DNA of 64,000 nucleotides, taken from positions 3,100,001 to 3,164,000 of the forward strand of contig OZ345356.1 in assembly GCA_977006965.1 (NCBI GenBank), read 5' to 3'. Shown piece by piece: positions 44,772-55,151 of this stretch. Source of the stretch: Phymatolithon calcareum (taxonomy: Eukaryota; Rhodophyta; Florideophyceae; Hapalidiales). Each line of letters starts with the position of its first letter. Positions within the stretch are counted from its first letter, which is position 1. A model generated the notes under the pieces. That model saw only the letters and a list, made by a program, of their open reading frames with translations, was not told the DNA's origin and did no database searches. The position numbers and the translations under genes were made by a program.

Positions 44772-45188
44772 TTACCTATTGAGTAGATAAAACGTTAGAA
44801 AGTACGGGCGATACTCGTACCGCACTCCGATACCGTACGCCACAATGACCAGCATTTCCGCGGCATCGACATAGCGCGCGGCGAAGTGGCGCGCGGACTG
44901 AAGCCGTACGATACGGACGGGGCGGATCCACACGTACAGCATGCGAAATAGATCGAAAACAATGGTGCCACAAAAACCACGTCTAGTCAACATACTGTCC
45001 CGGTGCGCCACTGTCGTCGAGCGCCAGTCCTCATCACAATCGAGCTCCCGGTTGCCTGCCCTGCAGTCCGCGGCCATGCCGTCGCCGTCCCACCACACCA
45101 CTGTAATCTGCGCCCTACTCGCGCTCCTCTCGCTAACACAGTACTGATCGCTCGCTTTCGCTTCGAGCAAACGCCAGCATGACTCCAC
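44772..45188 (-). CDS. Hypothetical 138-aa frame, weak
   Basis: The minus frame beginning MESCWRLLEAKASDQ has a mildly hydrophobic C-terminal third (AAEMLVIVAYGIG). No domain is recognised. It lies next to the CpG-rich microsatellite cluster that could serve a divergent promoter (inference). Chance is a fair alternative. Confidence 0.15.
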   Translation of the reverse strand: MESCWRLLEAKASDQYCVSERSASRAQITVVWWDGDGMAADCRAGNRELDCDEDWRSTTVAHRDSMLTRRGFCGTIVFDLFRMLYVWIRPVRIVRLQSARHFAARYVDAAEMLVIVAYGIGVRYEYRPYFLTFYLLNR

Positions 45189-45190
45189 AT

Positions 45191-45494
45191 GGCCGGCCGG
45201 CCGGCCGGGACCACCTCTGCCTCACCACAGACGACGAGATCGCCATGTCGGCCGTTCGCGTCCCTCTGCCGTAACCCGCCCGTTTAAACCGCTCCCGCGC
45301 ACGCACGCACGCACGGCGTAATGGCGAGCATTACGACAGCCAGTCTAACCGTGCAAAACGGCTCTGTGCAGTACACCTTCAACGCCGCGAAAAGCCGCTA
45401 TCTCGCGCACGCCGGCATTCCGCACCGCTTCACGTGTATGACATGGACGCCGTCCGCAGCAACCGCCGTTGGTACTGACTGACTGACTGACTGC
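45191..45494. repeat. Cluster of three microsatellites
   Basis: (GGCC)n at 45191-45209, (GCAC)n at 45297-45317 and (GACT)n at 45473-45494 lie within 300 bp in a CpG-rich stretch. Between them is a 53-codon frame from ATG 45321 (MASITTASLTVQNG) that ends exactly in the GACT run. It could be a small gene or first exon, but there is no second line of evidence. Confidence 0.6.
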
Positions 45495-45499
45495 GTGTG

Positions 45500-46700
45500 A
45501 ATGTCCTGCAAAACACAACGAAGGCGGCGAGAAAACAAATGTACGTTCGGCGACTCACCGAACGAACGCGTCCCGTGGCGTTTGAAGGCAGCGCAGCGCA
45601 GGACTACGCCGCTGCGCTCCGTGACTGTGTCGCATCTGCCGCTTCGGTGAGCAGGAAAACGCACTTGTTCGGCAGAAAATTGGCAAATGAAGCGGAATGC
45701 GCTACCGAAGCGCTGCGCTGCGCTACATGAAGAGGACTGAGGTCAATACACATGGCATCAAAGACCCGCTACGTGTGTGCTTCGAGTGCTAGCTTGACAT
45801 CGCCGGAAAGGGAGAGTTGCATGACTCGTCGAGTGCCCTTGTCGCTCGCTCGCTCGGGTGTGGGGTAACGACGACGCAGAGCGGGTTGCACCGCACTTCG
45901 AGCGACGGTTTGATGAGGCCCCTGCCGACTGGCTTGCTGACCGCTGGCTTGTGCGAAAGACATAGCGCTGCTGCCGTGGTGCGAAGGCCGAAGGCGGCTC
46001 GATGTCGTGGACTCGTATCGAGGGTTCAAGAGATTGAACGGGAGGGAACGCTTACGTAAACCAGAACCAGAACGTGTCTTGCGCAGTGCAGTGCAGTGCA
46101 GAAAAAGATGGTGGGTTAGGTGGAAGAGCTCAATTTTGTGGATTTCTTGTTTGCGTTCACATGGCCGTAGGAATCTAGATATCAATGTTGTTTAATTTGT
46201 TTCGAATCGATTATTCAGCCAGTGCAAACTTACCACCTCTTCTTGATGGTCCTAATATTTCACGATTCTAGTACGTAAATTGGGAAATAATTGAAACTTT
46301 AACAAAACATACGAATTTCTAGCTTCCGAACTATTCTTGGTTTTTTCCGAAAACTGGTTGATCTGTCAATATAAGATTTTGATCTCATGCTACAGGACAT
46401 CAAACCAACATTTGAGAGTGTAATAATCACACTAATCAGCATCACTAATTGTTTCTGCAGGGCGTAACAACGCAAGTCGAAGCAGCATTTTTGAAGTTTG
46501 CTCCCCATGGAAATACTTCTCCAGTTGGCGCCACAGGACCAGAGCTGCGGATCATCTGTCTTTGCTTTTGAAGTTTTCCAAATGAACTGCAAACATCTAA
46601 ACGAGATTGTACCCAATTTGGTTTCGTCGCAAAAGTCGTGCCCACTACTGGACGATGTCCTCACATGCGCAGTAATTGTAGGGAGTTTCCACCTGTTAGC
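45500..46700. other. No supported feature
   Basis: GC-rich to 46080 with a short (AGTGC)n-like run at 46084-46100, then AT-rich. Frames on both strands are unrecognised. Confidence 0.35.
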
Positions 46701-47049
46701 TAGACAGTACAAAAGGAGCTTTCGGGGATGCAAGGAAAATGGAATAGATGGAAAATATGCTGCGCATTGCAAGAGATATAGCGAGAAGTCGATGAATCAA
46801 GACATTACCTTATTTTTTAAACTACCTATCTGTCACCGCGGCCACCTTGACAACTGAGATCCGCTTTTTCCGTCTTGTCCACAAAAAGCAACGCTTCGCA
46901 CATATTTCCATCTGCTGCACATCGCTTGATCTGGAAATACCACCAGATTTGAACATACGGTCAGGCGCTTAAAAAAGTGCAAAAGCATCAGTGCACCAAC
47001 TGAAGCCCCTTGGGGACTTCATCAGAGGGATAAACATCATCAAGGGCAT

Positions 47050-47700
47050 ACGAATCTACAAGTCGTTGATCTAGTCAAGGTAGATGTACGCTATTCATCT
47101 CAAGCCATGGACCTTGGAAGTACAAGAAGGTATCAAAGAAGTGGAGACAACTTTTTTCTCCCAAGTTTTCGGAGGAATTGCAAGGGGAAGAATAGATCGG
47201 CTCCGACTGCTGAGCAGATACAATCTCCTGCACATAAGAGAGAAATCTTAACGTTCAGGATGATGTGCCGCAGAAGGGCAAGGAACTTAAATATATTGTC
47301 GAAACCAAGGGAAGAACGCAACTTCAAAGAGTTGCAGTGCCTTAGGCGAGATATTGCCTCAATGCTACGAAGAGAGAGTTTGCGGGCCCTCTCAAGCATA
47401 TGCAGGAAGGCAAATCCACATGTCAGATCCGTCGAATTATGTTTACTAAGGAAGTCAAATGACTCGAATCAAAACGAAAAAGAAAAATTCCGTTCGACAA
47501 GACAGAAGATATGCCAGCTATCCTTCGGTTTGCGAAGGTTCGTCACAAACAATTGGCGTTAAAGTACGCAAGGGGGAGATTTCCTCAAGTGAGCGCGACT
47601 TAAATATCGGAAAGATTGGGGACGAATGCCGATCAGCACTTGGAAACGCTATTAGAGAATTTGGCGAAGTATGAACTGAACCCTGCAGACATGGTAATGA
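47050..47700 (+). pseudogene. LINE family 2 RT C-terminal remnant
   Basis: Plus-strand readings in shifting frames (EVETTFFSQVFGGIARGRID, DRLRLLSRY) parallel the post-RT region of the 517-2143 copy (EVEQTFFSQMFGPLSRGRSD). At least three frame changes and several stops separate the pieces. The catalytic RT part is absent. Confidence 0.7.
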
Positions 47701-47843
47701 CGGAGAAGGCACTAGACTCTCCGCTATTCTATAGCGTCACCATTATTGAAAACGTAGAAAACGATGGTTCCCTGTACTAGGGATAAGGGGATATAGTAGA
47801 ATGAAATAGTACTGGCAGGCCGCTCAAGTACAGTCTTATGAGT

Positions 47844-49003
47844 TTTTTTAATTGAAGTTTATTTAAAAGCCTCACAATTTTACGAATATACGGGTAAGGC
47901 TTCCTCTGTTTCTACCCTCCAGTGTGTAGACCGTTGAAAACTACTGCCTGCTATTGGCGGTGGGGAAAGCTTGGAACCTAGATCGTCCTACCGTCTATGT
48001 GTTGTCCATGTGGATTCGTTGCTGGTGTTCCCGTTATTAGGCTTTTTGCCCTCAGAGCCGTCTACTAACTCTCTCGTGGCTTGATTTCAGAGAATTCCTT
48101 CTTCGTTTTCCATGCACTCGATGATGGTCTTGCTGAATAGCAATAGCTCGTTAAGTGCTCTCTCGGTGTCCGGTATTTTGTTTCCTTCTATGTCATACCC
48201 TGATAGATTGTTTTCCAGCGTTTCCATATGTTGTCGAGAATGATTCCCAAATTTTTCAACCTTGCTTGTTTTCGTATTTAAATGGATTTGTTGAGAAGGT
48301 ACCATGTGTCCCAACTGGAATAAAGTCGGCACCTTTCTAGCCATATTCCACTAGCATTGAAATTCATCTTAATCGGAATTACTTAGAATCATATCAATGG
48401 CTCTGGCCTCGTCTTTCTCTTCTGTCGGTGTCCACGAAGCTTATTCAAGATTCTGTTGACTGTTCCAACTACCCATGATCCTCGCCTGCCCATTTTTTCA
48501 ATTAAGTTCGGTGGGTTTCTCGGAAAATGGCCTACGAATCATCTTGCGCAAAGAATTCTGTATCTGCTTTCTTTCATCCTCACTGCTTGGTACGGTATAT
48601 TGTTCTTAGCGAACGTGATTTTCCTGACGCGGTGCTCTTCTTGCTGTGCCCATACTTTACGTAGACCATATCTATCTTGAATGTCAGCTGTCGTGTTTTT
48701 TCCCCTTATACAGTCAAGAGTTACGAGCTCTAGCTCTGCCCCTATGTCTTCGGTCTCCTCCACAATCTTGCTTAATCTTCGCCTTAGATTCCGGATCATG
48801 TGCTGTCGGCGAAACTCCCATGGTTCTATTTGGCACAGTTTCATTAGTCTTCTCCAGTGCCGCGCTGCCCACTTCCCAAACAGTATCGTTGCAATTTCCT
48901 TTTGAATTTCCACTTCTGCTTTCGATACTCCGATTGCGTCCCATGCTTGTTGTCGACACATGTGGAAATCTTCCTCAGATGTATTGAATTGCTAATCGCC
49001 TGT
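47844..49003 (-). mobile_element. LINE family 1 copy inserted in the family 2 copy
   Basis: The tail (complement AGTTTATTTAAAAGCCTCAC) starts after a T-run at 47843-47849. Coding C-terminal sequence (48087-48270, GNHSRQHMETLENNLSGYD) follows. The 5' edge is near 49003, where family 2 sequence resumes (TGTAAATGAGGG). No long TSD is evident, only a few bases of possible overlap. A third element interrupts it. Confidence 0.75.
48275..48943 (-). mobile_element. LINE-derived insertion (family 3) inside family 1 copy
   Basis: TGCTTGTTTTCG (48263-48274) and TGCTTGTTGTCG (48944-48955) flank it, 11 of 12 identical, and family 1 coding continues across when it is set aside. Its minus-strand frame (from about 48943 to 48539: EIATILFGKWAARHWRRLMK and on) is acidic/basic mixed and unlike family 1. 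The 3' end reads CAACAAATCCATTTAAATACG-like sequence without a clear A-run. It is probably the C-terminal piece of another LINE. Confidence 0.65.
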
Positions 49004-49074
49004 GTGTAAATGAGGGCTTCAAATAAACAACTTACAATTTGCAAAAAAACAGATTTGAACATTAGCTGATGAGA

Positions 49075-49220
49075 ATAGGACTAATTTAAGTCCTGCGTTT
49101 TCCCGTCCGCCTTTCTGGTGGACGTTTTGTGAGCTACACAAAGGTAGGTAGCATCAGAGGAAGCCTTGCCCATATCTTCGGAAGTCTGTGGGGCTTTTAA
49201 ATAAACTTGAAAGGAAAAAA
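49075..49220 (+). mobile_element. LINE family 1 tail, 146 bp, with 14-bp TSD
   Basis: ATTAGCTGATGAGA occurs at 49061-49074 and 49221-49234. The insert holds the family-1 3' UTR end and tail (GAGGAAGCCTTGCCC, GGGGCTTTTAAATAAACTT). It sits only 25 bp from the end of the family 2 copy. Confidence 0.95.
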
Positions 49221-49470
49221 ATTAGCTGATGAGATGTATTGAAACTTAACCAAACAGCGAAAACAGAAGAAATACACTACTGCATTCATGGAGGCTGTGA
49301 TACAGAGCGCAGATATGAGCCTCCTGCTCTGCATACATTTACATATTGAGCTCAACACATCTTTGACTTACAACATATTATCGTCAAAACTAGACTACAA
49401 CTAATGCGGTTTATAAACGAGCGCTCGTCAGAAGCTCTTGAGCGCAAGATGGATAGAACAACGCGTTTAA

Positions 49471-50100
49471 CAGTGTAGCAGCACAAGTGACCCGGCGGTC
49501 GTTGATCGGCACTCGCCGGGAGCGTTCACTCGCAGCTTTCTGGGGCTTGGCCTTTGTGCGCTCGTCCTAAGATTCCGGGACGGCGTCAGCGGGCGCGAGC
49601 TCGCACTTGGAGCTGGGGCGCTCGACGTGGCAGCACATGTTGATCGCCGGGAAAAGACAAAAACAAAATGAAGGGAGTGGCTAGCAAGCAAGCAGGGCTC
49701 ACTAGAGCCCTGCAAATGCAGCGAAAGGAAAGTTGTGCGTTGCTGTGAAACTCGCTCACGGTTTGCATCTGGCCGATGCACTGCCCGCTTCCGATCTTCG
49801 TCACCGGATGACGGAGGCTTAGGACTGGAGTGGATCGAGGCAACGGTCCTGCAGGGTGGTCGCAGTTGAAGGCGACGGCACAAAACTGCAAGACTTGAAC
49901 ACCGAAGTTCTGCACCTGTTTACTGTGGTGGATCCAGATTTCTATAACTTTACTTATAGTACTTACCGGGATGTGGGGGTTCAGTTACGGAACGCGCTGC
50001 TATCACGATTTCATTCGTCAGCTTCTGGCATTTCATTGGCACATCGTCCACGCACGCATTGGAGGAAAATGGATTTCTAGACATCTGATTGGCACATTAA
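49471..50100. other. No supported feature
   Basis: Frames on the minus strand (49467-49915) are Ser/Arg/Pro-rich and unrecognised. Confidence 0.35.
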
Positions 50101-50104
50101 TGGG

Positions 50105-50847
50105 ATTAAAATTTGCAGATTTTGCGATTTGAAAAAATTAAAATTTTCATGCTTGTATTTGAATTCTGCCGATTGAATGATCATGCCTTACAGAACATCT
50201 GGCGCCCACACTGTCGTAAGTCTATCTATAGTTTGTGTATGACAACGAATGCACATCGGAATATTTATCTCGATAGATAGGCATCTGAGCTCGTCCGTAG
50301 CTTCAATGATGTCGATAGGCCGGCAATGTAAGCGTTCGTTAGTTGCCAGGGACGATTTGCATGGGGAAGCTCTACAGCATCCTGAGTTCGTAAATTCAAA
50401 CAATTTTTTCTATATCTTGATCAGCAGCGCTTGACACAGTATTTTTGGGAGGAAGTAGAGTCGCAATGCAATTATTATAATCCTCAACCAATTTGCAGAT
50501 TCTTCGATTTAAAATAATTTAAAATTTCAGCCTTGTATCTCAATTCTGCGGATTGAAAAGTGGTACACTTTCACAAATTGTGAAGGATCATGTTTTTTAT
50601 AAGAAGCCGTTCTTTAAAATCTGAAGGTCACACTTTCCTCAGCTTACCGAATATCTGACGGCCACACTAGCGCAAGTCTGTCTATTGTTTGTCCATGACA
50701 ACAAATACACAACGGAAGAGTTGTTTTGATAAATGGACATCTGAACTCGTCGGTGGCTTTAATGGTGCCGAAATTGCATGCCGTTGTCGCTGTTGACCGT
50801 GAATTCTGGCAATTTGGCCTTACGTTTGCACATGCCTTCACAAACAT
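50105..50847 (-). repeat. Tandem duplication carrying a Cys/His-rich putative exon
   Basis: Two direct units of roughly 390-460 bp, starting near 50108 and 50498, share both an AT-rich part (ATTTGCAGATT, TTGTAT, AATTCTGC, GATTGAA) and a following block. On the minus strand the blocks read ATDELRC then CIRCHTQTIDRLTTVWAPD (50300-50188) and ATDEFRC then CICCHGQTIDRLALVWPSD (50760-50644). Each reading ends directly at a GTAAG-type splice donor (GTAAGG at about 50192, GTAAGC at about 50646). The matching non-coding parts show a genomic duplication rather than exon capture. The domain is not recognised. Confidence 0.55.
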
Positions 50848-50924
50848 ATCCAGTTTTTCTTTCCACGATCATAAGGCACGGGGAAATGCGGTTGGGGCCA
50901 AGCCCAAACAATGCCCAGCCTCTT

Positions 50925-51512
50925 GAGGGGACATTCGTTGATAATTGTCATCAACATGCCTGTCACCGCAGTCCAATCCTGGGGCGCGAGTTTCAATTCG
51001 GAATAAAGAGCGTTGCAGGCAGCAAGCACAGCTCGCATTACTCTTTCCACGGGTCCGTTCACCCACGGGGAGTATGCTACGGTGAATGAGTATCTAATTT
51101 TGTGGATATCGGCGAGATTTTCCACCACAACGTTCTTGAAATGAGATCCTTGGTCGGATACCCAGTTGTTCATAACAGTGAATGTGCGCATCCACCGTGC
51201 CAGTTCATCAGCTGCTGTTTCCGCATTCGCAGCGACGGATGGACAGAGCCATACATAGGACGACAAATCGTCCTTGATAACGAAAAAGTATTTGTGCCCG
51301 GTAGTACTTGGACCCATATACAAAAAATCGAAATGTATAACTTCTTTGGGCTCTTTTCCGTGTAATACCGATGAAAGGTGACGTGGGATCGTGGTACCGC
51401 TTTTAGATATGAGGCAGTGAATGCACTTCTTCACGAACCCCTTGCAATCATTGACAATTGAGCTCCACCAAAACTTTAAATGGCATAGGCTTCCTTCTCG
51501 AATGTGCTCCAT
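50925..51512 (-). pseudogene. Gypsy integrase, truncated
   Basis: Begins inside the HHCC finger (only the C-x2-C, KKCIHCLIS, is intact), then the catalytic core. HFDFLYMGPSTTGHKYFFV carries the first Asp. WVSDQGSHFKN carries the second. AYSPWVNGPVERVMRAV carries the Glu. The frame keeps going to 50838, but after CPLKRLG the sequence is unrelated to the relative at 13098, so the gypsy part ends near 50925. All three catalytic positions are present. Confidence 0.85.
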
Positions 51513-51899
51513 CGTTCTTGTGCTCTCTTGAAAGGCGAACTAAGAAAAGCCAACGGCTCATGCTTTTGTTGCATTATGTCCTTGGTTAGTTCACTCTCAT
51601 TACATTGCGTGACCACGGCAGCCCAATGAGCATCCGAGGCGTCTGTAAATATACAGATCGCTTTACCATAGTCTCGTTGGCATAGCTTTACCGCATTTCG
51701 AAGAGTTTCTTGCAACGATTTGAATGAATGTTCGTGCTCTGATCCCCATCCGAGGCTGTCCAACGAAAAATTTTGAATCGCTTTCTTCTTTCGCGACTCC
51801 GTTTTGTCGTAAGCAGTTTCTAAAATGCTTCGTAGCGCTTCACTTCGATGTGCAAAATCAGATACACAAGAAGCCATCCACTGGACGCAGTTTAAGTAT
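51476..51899 (-). pseudogene. Gypsy RNase H fragment
   Basis: The frame enters at the LINE boundary with LCQYLNCVQWMASCVSDFAH, the end of the RT connection, and reaches CIFTDASDAHWAAVVTQ, the first catalytic Asp of Ty3-type RNase H. It ends WSTFEKEAYAI at a stop where sequence is deleted. RNase H removes genomic RNA during reverse transcription. Confidence 0.8.
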
Positions 51900-52264
51900 T
51901 GGCATAGCTCTGCTTTTTTTTGAATTTGGAATTTATTAAACGCCCTCAGTAACACTCATGAGACTGCAAGAGAGATGCGTTTCAGCAGCTACGTTGTTGC
52001 TTCGATCATACATTCAAATACTTATAACCCGGGTTAACGTCGTAGCCCTAGCTGCAAAAACCCTCTCCCGTAAGAGGGCGGAGGGAAAAGCTTGGGGTCC
52101 ACTGATCAGATTTCCTCAATTGGCGCCTTGTCTATTCCATGTCGTCGTAGAAGACGATAGTGAAGAAGAGTAGCTTTTCTAGAGCTTTTTCAGTGATATT
52201 AATCTCCTCTTTGGTCAGTTGATATCTTCCGAGGTATTCTTCGGACCGAATGCCCACTTTACCG

Positions 52265-53727
52265 CTAATTGGCGGTGCCGTGTTTTCGGGAGTCTGATAA
52301 TCGCCGGGGTGGACCCCGGCAGATCGTAGAGAATTTTTCTCCTTCTTTTACACTCCGAGACATCTCCTTCGTCTTTAAAGAGCAAGGTCCTAAGCGATTT
52401 TGATGAACTCCCTGTTTGAAGAAACTCAGTGCCGTCTCGAATAGATCGTACATTAGCATTGCCGATATGTCTCGACTAACCCATTGTAGTTCCTCCACAT
52501 CTCTTTCCTCGATTGGGACTGCCAGAAGGCTCCTTTTCTTTGATCTAGCTCTTTCCAGCATTCTGAGTGCTAGCACGAGTCTCCTGTTTTCGGCGCTGTG
52601 TCGGCAAAGAAGGCGAAGTCTTACGTAGCGGTTTTTCGATATTGGACTGAATACTTGTGCGAAAAATGTCTTCTCCACTTCTGCGATTGCTGTCTAGACT
52701 CTCGGCGTCCATGTCGTCAGGTGCATTGCATACTCTCATTTTGGTTGTATCAACGCCTTGTATGTCTTCAGTGCTTTCAAGGGGCTGAGAGCCCGCAACG
52801 AGACACCCAGGGACCTCAGTTGATATACCGCAATCTTAGCGTGTCTGATGCGCTCAAGCATTTTTTTGTCGGTAACTCCCTCATTACTGAGTGCGATGCC
52901 AAGGTATGAGACTTCTTTTACCTTTGCTAGCGTTTTCCCTGCAAGCTTGAAAATAGGTGGTCCTGTGTCTTCTGAGGGAAGTACTTCGCTCTTCCCAGCT
53001 TTCGTGTTCCAAACCATCTGCTTGTCTCTTGCCCATTTCGATGCTATATTTAACGGCCTCTGTAGTCCCGCTGGTGTCTTTTCCGACAGGAGAACATCAT
53101 CCACAAAGAGGACTGCGGCTACATCTGCGACTTCTCGTGGCACTCGGCTTATTTTTTCTGCGAATTCGTCCATGAAAAGGTTATAAAAACTTGGACTCAG
53201 CGGAGACCCCTGAGGTACTCCTCCGTCAATTAGGAACCACTTCTGCTGCGAGTCACCAGCCGTGGATATCCAGGAAGGCATCAAGAATGGTTCGAGCATC
53301 ACGCATAGCTCTTGCGGTAGAAGTCTTCTCATTCGCTCTTGCAGGTGTTGTCAAGGCACTGTGTCGTACGCTGCCTTCAGGTCCAATACTGCGATGCATC
53401 GCTGCCCTCGTTTTTGCAATTCCAGTGCCCTCAAGATTGCGAGCTCCGTACTGTTCCTTTCTGAAATCCCAGCTGGATGTTGTGGTTCTTGTATCTTTGA
53501 CGGAGCATAATATCAATTGCGGACTCAACAACCTTTCGGACCTGACTCAGTAGGGATATGGATCGGAAATTTTTTGGATCGTCATGGTCTCCTTTCTTGT
53601 GGAGCAGGACGAAGAGAGCTTTCAACCTCGATGTTGGAAGTGTTCCGCATCTGCCGCAGGCTGTCCATAGCTCATAGACTAGGTCTGTACATTCTTTCAG
53701 GTCCACTTTCAACATTTCTGTCTTCAC
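52265..53727 (-). pseudogene. LINE family D reverse transcriptase and C-terminal region
   Basis: Reading in three frames gives ALFVLLHKKGDHDDPKNFRS and ISLLSQVRK (RT entry), QLGFQKGT, VLDLKAAYDTVP, GGVPQGSPLSPSFYN, AAVLFVDDVLL (catalytic DD kept) and the post-RT region (EKTFFAQVFSPISKNRY). A frameshift sits near 53470, a TGA in place of Arg near 53350, and another break at about 52700. All core motifs are present, so the copy decayed after insertion. Confidence 0.85.
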
Positions 53728-53732
53728 TCCGT

Positions 53733-54134
53733 CTAGGCCCGGGGCCTTTCTGGTTGGAGCTTTCGGATTGCTAGTTTGATAAGATGCCGCATTTGTGGAG
53801 GACAGTCAAAGTGCGAAGGTCTTGGTTGCCATCCCCCGACATCTCGGCATGTCTGGGACACGTGGGCCGTGGACAGTTTTTTATGCAATGGACGTCCGTT
53901 CATCTTGTTCCTAGACGTTCTTCGTTTTCTCATCTTCTGCATTCGGGAGATTTGTTCAATTGCCTTAGACCCATCCTTCTCTTCAAGATCATCTACGTAT
54001 TCTTGATACTTCTGCCGCTTCCTTCTGTTCACCAGCTTGCGAATATGTTTACGACATTCCTCATATCGCTTCAATGCCTCCCCTGTATCCTGCTCTTGAG
54101 CTTTCTTGTGCAGTTTCTTGCAACGTTTGCACAT
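53733..54134 (-). pseudogene. LINE family D linker between endonuclease and RT
   Basis: Charged coiled-coil-like frame (KRCKKLHKKAQEQDTG; RKHIRKLVNRRKRQKYQEYV) that ends with PPQMRHLIKLAIRKLQPERP. This is the stretch that precedes the KAPGPDG-type entry of LINE RTs. It is separated from its neighbours by stops and frame changes. Confidence 0.75.
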
Positions 54135-54164
54135 CGTTTCAAGATCTGAGTTCCAGAACGGTTT

Positions 54165-55151
54165 TTAGAGTGATGAGGTAGTTCTTTTCTCTCTCCAAGG
54201 CTCACACAGCGTATCTTCTAGTTTTCCGTAAAGCCAATCTAGTTCCTGTCGCGTATTGCACCGTTTCAGATGATTGAGGATTCCTGGAATGGCCGTCCCG
54301 TATAGTTCCCGAACTTTTTCTTGTTTCTCTTCATGTATCCATTTTTTAACAGATATTCGTAGTTTTTGAGCTCTTGTATGGTTTTCGCGAGTCAGAAAAC
54401 TTGTCGTCACTAGTCGGTGCTGCGTATTACCTGTCCAGACGTCTGTTGATGAGCAGACTGCTGCTGTCTCAATTACTTTTGTTACGAAAAAATTGATGTT
54501 GCTCTTGAACCCCTTGTTTCGGAAGCTGAAACCTGTCCAAGTTCGGATATCCCAGTTCTTTGCTGTTGCCCAACGGAAGAGCTGGTTGCCTTTCCTATTT
54601 GAGCGGAGATACCACCTTAGGTGCCGAGCGTTCCAGTCGCCGCACACAATTTCCTTTCCTCGTGCGTACGTATTGACCATGATCAGGCATTTCTCGGTTT
54701 CCGTTCTAGTTGCTGCCGGGGATATGTAGACAGCTCCCACTTTTATCTCCCCCACTTGGGCGATAATCAGTTGAAAATTTGTCTCTGCGTGTTTAAAGAT
54801 CAGACGGCTCCCACAGTGCTTCCAAAAGAATAGCGAAACCCCTCTAGAATTTCGCCCAATCTGTGGAGGCGGGCGCATTGCGTTCATAAAGAAGAAATCA
54901 GATCGAATTTTCCCTTCTGGTCTCAAGTGTGTCTCAGTTATTGCAGCCATGTCTATTCCGTGGTTTTTCATCATTTTTTCTATGCATGCTGGAGTCTCCG
55001 GAGATCCTCGAACACTGAAGGTTGCCAAACGCCACTTTTTCTTAAATAGCATTTTCCGAGGTTTCATCTTGATGTGCCACAAGAGGGTCTGGTGTCTTCT
55101 CATTTGTAGTTCCAGGCTCAGTGCTAGATTCTTTCTCTGCCTCTTCAACAT
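54165..55151 (-). pseudogene. LINE family D APE-type endonuclease
   Basis: A 328-codon open frame. Its motifs follow the exonuclease-endonuclease-phosphatase fold: WRLATFSVRGSPET (normally LNVxG), ITETHLRPEG (the catalytic Glu in ETH), GAVYISPAAT, VCGDWNARH (GDxNxxH) and a late NTQHRLVTTSF where SDH is expected. FKSNINFFVTK replaces the usual S-xIDL. Such endonucleases nick the target for first-strand priming. The altered SDH and IDL motifs suggest loss of activity. The frame continues into a linker (CEPWREKRTTSSL) and then a stop. Confidence 0.85.

Larger units (their letters stand above)
46957..49049 (+). mobile_element. LINE family 2 copy, interrupted, 13-bp TSD
   Basis: CAGATTTGAACAT flanks it at 46944-46956 and 49050-49062. 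Left of the inner insertion it carries decayed RT C-terminal coding (47107-47562 and other frames) and the end of its 3' UTR. To the right is its tail GAGGGCTTCAAATAAAC and A-run (49012-49049). The complete tail at 27300-27352 shows how the two halves join. Confidence 0.85.
46703..49470 (+). repeat. Dispersed repeat X, copy 2, split by nested LINEs
   Basis: The left part (46703-46956) and right part (49235-49470) match consecutive blocks of copy 1 at 40229-40880, showing that everything between was inserted later. The join point CAGATTTGAACAT, then TAGCTGATGA, is continuous in copy 1 (AAATCTGAATATTAGCTGAT). Confidence 0.55.

Noticed and set aside
47842-49006. A TSD for the family 1 LINE inside the family 2 copy
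   Set aside because: Flanks share at most a few bases (GT), so I could not claim a duplication. Insertion is inferred from sequence continuity instead.
50188-50847. CxxCH motifs as cytochrome c haem-binding sites
   Set aside because: Lacks every other feature of cytochrome c folds, and the Cys/His spacing with ELRC upstream could equally be a zinc site.
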